Positions 1 through 5,304 of a stretch of 5,304 nucleotides of DNA are shown one piece after another. Numbering within the stretch: position 1 is the first letter of the stretch; each line of letters starts with the position of its first letter. The DNA comes from an uncultured Litorilinea sp. Its GTDB lineage: Bacteria > Chloroflexota > Anaerolineae > Caldilineales > Caldilineaceae. The stretch is taken from the NCBI GenBank assembly GCA_946885925.1, contig CAMPHP010000295.1, forward strand, positions 1 to 5,304, read 5' to 3'. The notes beneath the pieces are model-generated. The model worked only from the letters and a program-made list of their open reading frames with translations. It did not search any database and was not told where the DNA came from. The position numbers and the translations under genes were made by a program.

Positions 1-22
1 ATTCTGGTTTTGTTGTGAATTG

Positions 23-1300
23 CTACGCCGCTGGCTTTAGATACGCAACGGTCTGGGGGCCTTCAGGCATCACACAAATACGTGCATTGCCTCCGGCGGC
101 TTCTTGCAGCATTGTCACCGTCGCGCCAATATTGCGGCATGGCTCAAAGAGCGCCGACCGGATCTGCTGGTCGGTCAACCCGTCGCTATAAACATACACG
201 TCAGCAAAGAGTTGAATCATGGCCTGAACCTGCACCTGCCATTGGTCCTGTGCGCTAAATCCTGGCTCTGCCAACAAATCTAACACACCTCGTGGCGAGC
301 CGCCGCGCTGGAGCAACTCGGCATAGCGCCCGTGGTTGGGCAGTCCATCCTGGCACGCCCCAGCCATCACGATTGCGCCACCCTCGCGCACAATCTGGCG
401 CGCTGCACTCATGCCCTTGACACATTGATACAAATTTTGGTCAAGCGGGTAGCCGCTATTGGTCGTCACAACCACATCATAGGGGGCATCCACCCCCACC
501 ATCGCTTGCTCACGCACAAATCGACAGCCCTCGGCATGTGCAGCCAGCATGTCGCCAGCAAAGACGCCGGTAATTTGCTTATGGACATTCAAGGTAACAT
601 TGAGGAGAAAGGTGGGATCCGTTATCAGCGCAACTTCGCGCATCTCTTCCCAAATCGGATTGCCTTCAGTAATTCCCCAAGCAGCATTGTGATTCGCAAT
701 CATGGCACGTCCATGATTCGTGACCACACTCTCGGCCCCGGCCAGTGCAGGCAGTACCCCCTTTGGCCCGCCGCTAAAGCCCGCAAAAAAGTGCGGCTCG
801 ATGAAGCCAGTCAGGATACGCACATCTGCGTCTAGATAATGCCGGTTAATACGCACTGGATGACCAAGTTTGGTCGTGCCCAGCGGCACCAAAATAGAAT
901 CATCAAATGCATCATGTTGCAGACAACAATAGTTATCGACAATGTTGTTCCCCAGCATCATCCGCAGTTCCGCTTCGGTCTGCGGCCGGTGAGTCCCCAG
1001 CGCATTCATCAAGATGATATTGTTCCGTGAGACACCCGCTTGCTCCAGCTCTGCCAAAATCACTGGCAGGATGCGGTCATTGGGTGTTGCTCGCGTAATG
1101 TCGCTATGGACAATCACAACTTTATCACCCGCACGTACCTTGTCAGCAAGCGGGGATGTACCAATGGGCTGACGCAACGCCTGTTGTAAGGCAAGCGTCT
1201 CGTCCGCAACTCCTGGCACAAACCGCGACGTCACGACATCACACCCATCAGGTAGGTTCACCTGTAGACCGTGCCGTCCATAGGCCAATTGCAGTTCCAT
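23..1300 (-). CDS. larA: LarA-family nickel-dependent 2-hydroxyacid racemase/epimerase
   Basis: This 425-residue protein matches the length of lactate racemase LarA (about 424 residues). LarA enzymes use a nickel-pincer nucleotide tethered to a lysine to racemise or epimerise 2-hydroxyacids by hydride transfer in the cytoplasm. Visible family signatures are SDITR (66-70), GTHRP (102-106), EPH (168-170), the glycine-rich FSGGPKG (175-181), EGNP (212-215) and YQCVK (291-295). By alignment from memory with the Lactobacillus enzyme, R70, H104, H170, K180, Q292 and K295 correspond to its R75, H108, H174, K184, Q295 and K298, so catalysis and cofactor attachment look intact. The ATG has a good upstream AAGGGG. 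The gene lies 38 bases downstream of a sugar lactonase gene on the same strand, so an aldonate (gluconate-like) substrate is at least as plausible as lactate; the symbol marks the family, not a proven substrate. No larB, larC or larE is in view. Family is sure, substrate is not. Confidence 0.88.
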   Translation of the reverse strand: MELQLAYGRHGLQVNLPDGCDVVTSRFVPGVADETLALQQALRQPIGTSPLADKVRAGDKVVIVHSDITRATPNDRILPVILAELEQAGVSRNNIILMNALGTHRPQTEAELRMMLGNNIVDNYCCLQHDAFDDSILVPLGTTKLGHPVRINRHYLDADVRILTGFIEPHFFAGFSGGPKGVLPALAGAESVVTNHGRAMIANHNAAWGITEGNPIWEEMREVALITDPTFLLNVTLNVHKQITGVFAGDMLAAHAEGCRFVREQAMVGVDAPYDVVVTTNSGYPLDQNLYQCVKGMSAARQIVREGGAIVMAGACQDGLPNHGRYAELLQRGGSPRGVLDLLAEPGFSAQDQWQVQVQAMIQLFADVYVYSDGLTDQQIRSALFEPCRNIGATVTMLQEAAGGNARICVMPEGPQTVAYLKPAA

Positions 1301-1308
1301 CAGTCCAT

Positions 1309-1314
1309 CCCCTT
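1309..1314 (-). promoter_or_regulatory. Ribosome binding site of the LarA-family gene
   Basis: On the minus strand AAGGGG lies 8 bases upstream of the ATG at 1300, a normal Shine-Dalgarno distance. A nearer ATG at 1308 is out of frame and hits TGA after two codons, so the site supports the start at 1300. Confidence 0.6.
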
Positions 1315-1326
1315 ACTCTAGTGCGT

Positions 1327-1346
1327 CTCTAACGAACTCTAACGAA
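1327..1346. repeat. Perfect 10-bp tandem duplication across the lactonase stop codon
   Basis: CTCTAACGAA occurs twice head to tail (1327-1336 and 1337-1346). On the minus strand the unit is TTCGTTAGAG. The first copy met by the ribosome contains the last sense codon (CGT) and the TAG stop of the lactonase gene, and the second copy is non-coding and fills part of the 38-base gap before the LarA gene. It is probably a small replication-slippage duplication. Confidence 0.7.
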
Positions 1347-2193
1347 TACGAGAGGTGTATTCTGGCAAACCCTGAATCCCTAAGCGCAGCCGGTAAAGTG
1401 CACCTGCCATCGCGCCATTCTCCTCTTTGTTATTGCCACCAGCGGTCGTTACATACATATCTGTATAGTCCGGCCCGCCAAAAATCACGCTGGAAACCTT
1501 TTTCGTTGGAAACTTCACGCGCTGAAGTTCTCTGCCATCCGGTGCATACTGCGTCAGCCGGTAGCCATCCCAGCGTGCCGACCAGACGTTACCACCAGCA
1601 TCAACCGTCATGCCATCCGGCATTCCATCTTCACTGGTAGAATCCACGAAAACGCGCTGATTGGTAATCGCCCCTGTTGCCTGATCATAGTCAAAGAGGT
1701 AAATCTGTTTGGCAGTGGTATCCGTATAATAAAGCTGCTTGCGATCCAACGTCAAACCCATCCCATTTGAGCACCCAATGCCCTCCAAGAGCAGCGTCAG
1801 CGTGCGGTCAGGGTCAAGGCGGTAGAGACGCCCCAGGCGATCCTTGGTCGGCATCGTGCCACAATAAACACGCCCCTCAGGGTCAGCAAAAACATCGTTA
1901 AAGCGGGTCTCGCGTTCATCTGGAATATCTTCCAAGATCGTCTCCAACTCGCCATTGCGCAGGATCTTCACCGCGCCACGTGCCATAAAGAGCAGCAGCG
2001 CGCCATCATCTTGAACGGTAAAGCCGCCAACTACATCACCCTCAAAGATCTGCTCATGGCTCCCCGTCTTCGGATCATAGCGAAAAATCCGGCCTTGGGG
2101 AATATCTGCCCAGTAGAGCTTCTGTTCCTTCTCATGCCAAAGCGGGCCCTCGCCAGTTACACATTCGTAATTAGCGATCAGTTCAGGTTCCAT
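1339..2193 (-). CDS. SMP-30/gluconolactonase/LRE-family sugar lactonase
   Basis: The 284-residue product is a six-bladed beta-propeller of the SMP-30/regucalcin/gluconolactonase family, which hydrolyses sugar lactones to aldonates with one divalent metal. Family marks in order: GEGPLW near the N-terminus, FND (98-100), GCSNGMG (140-146), PDGMTVD (192-198), and a C-terminal GALYRL followed by GLPEY. Counting from the ATG at 2193, the expected metal ligands are E15, N143 and D193, and R97 and N99 match the usual substrate-binding Arg/Asn pair. There is no signal peptide, so it should be cytoplasmic. The frame extends to a GTG at 2202 (287 residues). I prefer the ATG because GGGGTG (2199-2204) then sits 5 bases upstream as a plausible ribosome site, and because the family pattern starts just after it. 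It is first in a probable two-gene operon with the LarA homologue. The exact sugar lactone cannot be read from the sequence. Confidence 0.92.
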   Translation of the reverse strand: MEPELIANYECVTGEGPLWHEKEQKLYWADIPQGRIFRYDPKTGSHEQIFEGDVVGGFTVQDDGALLLFMARGAVKILRNGELETILEDIPDERETRFNDVFADPEGRVYCGTMPTKDRLGRLYRLDPDRTLTLLLEGIGCSNGMGLTLDRKQLYYTDTTAKQIYLFDYDQATGAITNQRVFVDSTSEDGMPDGMTVDAGGNVWSARWDGYRLTQYAPDGRELQRVKFPTKKVSSVIFGGPDYTDMYVTTAGGNNKEENGAMAGALYRLRLGIQGLPEYTSRIR

Positions 2194-2250
2194 ATAGAGC
2201 ACCCCGTATCGTTATGTACTTGATGTAATTGTTATTGAAATGACAAAGCA

Positions 2251-2301
2251 TGAATACTGCCTAGATTGAATACTGCTTGAGTATTGCAGGATTTATAATC
2301 C
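2251..2301. promoter_or_regulatory. Repeat cluster, candidate operator upstream of the lactonase operon
   Basis: TGAATACTGC occurs exactly at 2251-2260 and 2267-2276, and a two-mismatch copy, TGAGTATTGC, lies at 2278-2287. Overlapping them is a perfect inverted repeat, AATACT (2269-2274) with AGTATT (2280-2285) around a 5-base spacer. Directly to the right is GGATT-TAT-AATCC (2289-2301), a second perfect short inverted repeat. The cluster lies 58-108 bases upstream of the lactonase ATG, where a regulator-binding site would be expected. No regulator gene is in the window, so the binding protein is unknown. Chance in AT-rich DNA remains possible. Confidence 0.4.
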
Positions 2302-2540
2302 CAAGGCTTAGGTATAGATAGATTGGTACAGAAAAACAGCCAAAATGCCGGTTGATGACAACGTGGAATCTGATTGTTTGGGAGAGGCTCGTGGCTTTTC
2401 ACTCTAATGGCATTGGCGCACTTTGTCAATCGTTACCCTGCCAGAATAGAGGCATAGTAGTTCGACTTCCAACGTAAACATTGCGCGCGATGCGGCGATC
2501 CAAAAAAGTGCAGCAACTTTCTCCAATTTCCCCAAACCTC

Positions 2541-2567
2541 TTGACACCGCCAATATCTTACGATAAT
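2541..2567 (+). promoter_or_regulatory. Candidate sigma-70-type promoter for the secreted protein gene
   Basis: An exact TTGACA (2541-2546) is followed by GATAAT (2562-2567), a 5-of-6 match to TATAAT. The spacer is 15 bases, shorter than the preferred 17, which would make it weak or activator-dependent. It would give a leader of roughly 130 bases before the ATG at 2708. A 5-bp inverted repeat overlaps the -10. Confidence 0.4.
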
Positions 2568-2572
2568 GTAAG
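2557..2572. repeat. Inverted repeat overlapping the candidate -10 box
   Basis: CTTAC (2557-2561) and GTAAG (2568-2572) are perfect inverted copies around GATAAT. A protein bound here would cover the -10 element, so it is a possible operator. The arms are only 5 bp, so chance is a serious alternative. Confidence 0.3.
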
Positions 2573-2670
2573 CAGCGAGGACAACTGGAGGCATTGCCTT
2601 GTCGCTCCTCATTGTTCCTACAGCGTGTTAATCCCGTAGTCAACAATCTAGTACTTTCTATCCCCTAGTA

Positions 2671-2683
2671 GGCACATTGTGCC
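2671..2683. promoter_or_regulatory. 13-bp palindrome upstream of the secreted protein gene
   Basis: GGCACA and TGTGCC form a perfect inverted repeat around a single T, ending 24 bases before the ATG at 2708. The dyad form is typical of sites bound by a dimeric repressor. As RNA it could only form a very tight hairpin, and no T-run follows, so a terminator is unlikely. Confidence 0.35.
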
Positions 2684-2698
2684 CACACATCATCAACG

Positions 2699-2705
2699 AA
2701 AAGGA
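2699..2705 (+). promoter_or_regulatory. Ribosome binding site of the secreted metalloprotease/VWA gene
   Basis: AAAAGGA lies 2 bases before the ATG at 2708 and 5 bases before a second, adjacent in-frame ATG at 2711. The spacing favours 2711 as the true initiator. The choice changes the product by one methionine at the tip of the signal peptide. Confidence 0.5.
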
Positions 2706-2707
2706 AC

Positions 2708-5304
2708 ATGATGAGATCACTGTATCGCTTTTCGATTGTTGTGTTGTTTGCTCTTGTGGCACTCACAGCATTTGCCGGCGTTGCCAGCGCCCACAGTGCT
2801 TTTGGACATGCAGACCCGACCCTAATGGCTGATATTAATCCGGTTGCTTTGGGGCCAGCAAGTGCTACCGAAAATTGTGCAGGCGGTCCAACGATTGATG
2901 GCATCTTGCTCGATGAGTGTCTTGTACGCTCATTCGTCATTGGGCCAGATACAAAATCCATTACCGTCTGGTACACCAAAAATCCTGTAGATGCTACCCG
3001 TGAAGTCGATGGGTCAGATGTTACGCTTCAACACTGGATCGACACGGACGCCCAGGCGCAGCAGGTCGCTGAATGGTTTGAGGAAGCGTGGCGACGCTTT
3101 CACACGGACTCGGGACACCACCTCTATGATACCGGTTGTAGTAACAATGTGAATGTACAAATGGAGGATGGCATAGGTTGGTCGGGCATTGCCTATTGGG
3201 CTAGTTCAGGCAATTGCTGGATCGGCATTGACTCACCCGATGTCCGTGGTGGCGGTGGTCAATGGACCGTCTACCACGAAGCCCAACATTATCTACAATA
3301 CTCATACAACGAGGGTTGCTATGGCAGTTGGCAGCCCAACTATCCCGACAACAGCGAGTTTGTCGAAGGTTATGCCGATCTCGGTGCCGATAGTGTAGAT
3401 ACTGTGTTGGATGCAAGTGGCTACAGTGGGATTGGGTATAACAATCTTACCTCCTTGTTTGATAAATCCTACGGGAACGGCTTGAGGAAGTTCTTTATCG
3501 AGCAACTCGGCAATGTCGGTTCCCCGACCGACCCGTGGCACCGCATTGACGCGCTATACTCCCACTATGCAGCCTGCGATGCCCAGGACGATCTTTACGT
3601 GCTCGACACGCTAATCCCTAGCTTGGATGACGCAGGGCGCAGCCTCAACCACTTTTTCCTCGACTTCTTCGCGGCTAACTGGGCAAAAGATTGGGCAGAT
3701 GCCCTTACGCAAGCCGTGCTAACCTATTTCGATGACGACAGCGGCGCATTTGACCAGCCCACCCTGACCCAGGACATCACCATCAATACAGGCAGCCAAA
3801 GCTTTGCCGATACTACGCCCGATGACTATGCCGCGCGCTACTACCAGTTCACACCCGGCGCAGGTTGCCCCTATCTCCAAATGGATGTTGATGGCGACAG
3901 TGGTGCGCTCTTGGGTATCAACTTCATGGCAGCTAAGACCACTGCCCCTACCAGCGTCCTGCGTTCGGCAGATATTGACGAAGACTATACCCGCACCTTT
4001 GCCGCCACTGGTGTCCACAACCGGCTCGTCACAGCAGTTAATAGTTTTGGAAGCAATTACGGCTACACAGTGACTGCCACGTGTGTCACCCCAGCGATTA
4101 ACTTACTAGAGCCACGCCAAGTCAACGCCGCAATGGTCGGCGCACCTGACAGCCCAATCGCATTCCTCTCTCGTTGGGAGGTCACAAGTGATGGTGCTGG
4201 CGTGCGCGGCCTACTCGAAAGCAACTTTACTTTCAATGCCGAAGGCGCAGCCGTTACCATTGTCCCTGGTACTTTCCAAGCTGTAGGTGACGAATATTGG
4301 GCAGTGCTTCTCCCCCCGGCCCAACCCGCAGGCACAACCTTTGTTGACCTACAGGTCTGTCTCGATGGCTCAATCTGCGACACTGAGCTAAACGCCCTCC
4401 TCTACGTGGACCCTGGTAACAGCGACATTGCCATGGTCATTGATGCCAGCGGCTCAATGGATGTCGAAGATACAGTTGGCGAAGGCAAACGCATCGACAT
4501 TGCCAAGCGCGCGGGTTATGTAATCGCTGACATCCTCCGCCCCGGCGATCGCATCCTGGTAACAGATTTCTCCGCCAAGGATGTGCCCGCCGGATGCGGT
4601 GCGCCAACAGGTTCGCAGGAGTGCGCCCTTGATCTGCGTGAACTTCTACCCCGTCGCACGGTAGCTACCCCCGCGGCTGGTGATATTGCAGATACCAAAG
4701 CGGGTATTGACCTTGCCACCCCACGCGAGTGGACACCCATCGGTGCAGCGTTGCAGGACGGCAAAAACAAGTTGCTTGCGGCACCAGGTAACGAGAACCC
4801 CAAGCACATCTTCCTACTCAGTGACGGCGAGGAAAATGCCAAGCCGCTCTATGCCGATGTCCGTACAGAATTGATCGACTCTGGTGGGGTTATCAACACC
4901 ATCGGCTTTGGCCCCGAGGCCCCTGGCAACTTACTGGTGCAGATTGCCGCTGACACGGGTGGCGTCTATCGCCCAGTGCCTACAGATAGCGCGGGGGCTA
5001 GCGTAGCCAGCATCAATGCTGCCGCCGTTCCACCAGGTCAATTGGGCCTAGCTGATGTCTATGATTACTTTGACACCGTTGCCCAGGATGCCTCGCGTGC
5101 CTTCCACGCCTCCTATTCGCTCGATCTGACGCCGAATGGCTGTAACATCAATAACTATGTACAGTCTGTCTATGTCGATAAAACCACAACCGAATTGCGT
5201 TTTGTGGTGGCAGCCAAACAGGCCGAAAGCACCGGCGAAGGATACCGGCGCAGTGTGCAAATCCTACCGCCTGGCAAGAGTGAAAAGGAGTGGATCGAAG
5301 TCAG
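2708..5304 (+). CDS. Secreted putative zinc metalloprotease with von Willebrand factor A domain (3' end beyond window)
   Basis: One frame is open for 865 codons to the right edge with no stop, so the C-terminus is missing. Residues 1-28 form a Sec signal peptide: Arg at 3 and 7, a hydrophobic core at 10-23, and likely cleavage after ASA (26-28), so the product is exported or surface-bound. Residues 60-340 resemble secreted putative gluzincin metalloproteases: HEAQH (190-194) gives zinc ligands H190 and H194 and catalytic E191, and EGYAD (220-224) supplies the probable third ligand E220, with E217 as alternative. Residues 350-460 and 465-568 look like beta-sandwich regions. A VWA domain spans about 572-765 with a complete MIDAS: DASGS (D579, S581, S583), T676 and D706. 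Beyond about 780 a post-VWA region includes [12 protein letters not shown] (823-834), which recalls the beta domain after the VWA domain in CLCA-type proteins. Scattered cysteines fit an extracytoplasmic protein. Proteolytic activity and substrate are unproven. A membrane anchor or sorting signal could lie in the missing part. Confidence 0.85.
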   Translation, partial: MMRSLYRFSIVVLFALVALTAFAGVASAHSAFGHADPTLMADINPVALGPASATENCAGGPTIDGILLDECLVRSFVIGPDTKSITVWYTKNPVDATREVDGSDVTLQHWIDTDAQAQQVAEWFEEAWRRFHTDSGHHLYDTGCSNNVNVQMEDGIGWSGIAYWASSGNCWIGIDSPDVRGGGGQWTVYHEAQHYLQYSYNEGCYGSWQPNYPDNSEFVEGYADLGADSVDTVLDASGYSGIGYNNLTSLFDKSYGNGLRKFFIEQLGNVGSPTDPWHRIDALYSHYAACDAQDDLYVLDTLIPSLDDAGRSLNHFFLDFFAANWAKDWADALTQAVLTYFDDDSGAFDQPTLTQDITINTGSQSFADTTPDDYAARYYQFTPGAGCPYLQMDVDGDSGALLGINFMAAKTTAPTSVLRSADIDEDYTRTFAATGVHNRLVTAVNSFGSNYGYTVTATCVTPAINLLEPRQVNAAMVGAPDSPIAFLSRWEVTSDGAGVRGLLESNFTFNAEGAAVTIVPGTFQAVGDEYWAVLLPPAQPAGTTFVDLQVCLDGSICDTELNALLYVDPGNSDIAMVIDASGSMDVEDTVGEGKRIDIAKRAGYVIADILRPGDRILVTDFSAKDVPAGCGAPTGSQECALDLRELLPRRTVATPAAGDIADTKAGIDLATPREWTPIGAALQDGKNKLLAAPGNENPKHIFLLSDGEENAKPLYADVRTELIDSGGVINTIGFGPEAPGNLLVQIAADTGGVYRPVPTDSAGASVASINAAAVPPGQLGLADVYDYFDTVAQDASRAFHASYSLDLTPNGCNINNYVQSVYVDKTTTELRFVVAAKQAESTGEGYRRSVQILPPGKSEKEWIEV

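Larger units (their letters stand above)
2203..2707. other. Divergent intergenic region without a convincing gene
   Basis: This 505-base stretch separates the minus-strand lactonase operon from the plus-strand secreted protein gene, so it must carry the regulatory signals of both unless the left operon starts inside the region from an unseen promoter. The left part (2220-2350) is AT-rich and holds the repeat cluster described separately. The right part holds a TTGACA-type promoter candidate and a palindrome. Short open frames of 50-80 codons exist on the minus strand, but they lack good starts, ribosome sites or recognisable domains. I saw no tRNA, no CRISPR repeats and no insertion sequence ends. 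Confidence 0.6.

Noticed and set aside
1..22. Possible terminator after the LarA-family gene
   Set aside because: Only 22 bases are available and they contain no stem-loop; any terminator would lie left of the window.
332..835. 167-codon plus-strand open frame opposite the LarA gene
   Set aside because: It is antisense to a clear LarA-family gene whose conserved motifs are read on the minus strand. The frame shows no family pattern and is best explained as a shadow.
2241..2246. TTGTCA on the minus strand as the -35 of the lactonase operon
   Set aside because: No sequence resembling a -10 occurs at a 16-18 base distance, so the operon's promoter could not be placed.
2294..2299. Exact TATAAT on the plus strand
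   Set aside because: No acceptable -35 lies 16-18 bases upstream (the sequence there is TACTGC), it is over 400 bases from the plus-strand gene, and it falls inside a palindrome that explains it otherwise.
2232..2429. 65-codon minus-strand open frame upstream of the lactonase
   Set aside because: It lies across the repeat cluster, its composition is unlike the neighbouring genes, and no domain, signal or ribosome site supports it.
2404..2646. 80-codon minus-strand open frame containing a CPRC pair, reminiscent of the zinc-ribbon start of some transposases
   Set aside because: It starts at TTG with no good ribosome site, has no second Cys pair or recognisable transposase continuation, and no terminal inverted repeats or target duplications were visible around it.
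2665..2979. Minus-strand frames opposite the secreted protein gene, here and further right to 5260
   Set aside because: They oppose a single continuous plus-strand frame with a signal peptide, HExxH motif and VWA motifs, which explains the coding signal.

Overview
The window holds two complete minus-strand genes that look like one operon, a 505-base divergent intergenic region, and the 5' part of a large plus-strand gene that runs off the right edge. The mixed, moderate GC content and a large Sec-exported multidomain protein with a bacterial signal peptide indicate a bacterium. An environmental lineage such as Chloroflexota is my best guess, but this rests on general resemblance only; no rRNA or marker gene is present.

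Left part (23-2193, minus strand): transcription would run leftwards from an SMP-30/gluconolactonase/LRE-family lactonase (1339-2193) into a LarA-family nickel-pincer-cofactor racemase/epimerase (23-1300), with only 38 bases between them. Both keep the family's key residues. A sugar lactonase followed directly by a LarA homologue suggests a short pathway in which a lactone is opened to an aldonate and its C2 hydroxyl is then epimerised. That is inference; the cofactor-making genes larB, larC and larE are not in the window.

Middle (2203-2707): no convincing gene. It carries a cluster of three 10-bp direct repeats with two adjoining inverted repeats close to the lactonase operon, an exact TTGACA -35 with a GATAAT -10 at a short 15-bp spacing facing right, and a 13-bp palindrome just upstream of the right-hand gene.

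Right part (2708 to the edge, plus strand): a single uninterrupted reading frame of at least 865 codons with no stop before the edge. It encodes a signal peptide, a putative gluzincin-type zinc metalloprotease region (HEAQH plus a downstream EGYAD), beta-rich linker regions, a complete-MIDAS von Willebrand factor A domain, and the start of a post-VWA beta domain. This protease-plus-VWA layout recalls animal CLCA proteins, although the protease motif differs. It is the most interesting object here.
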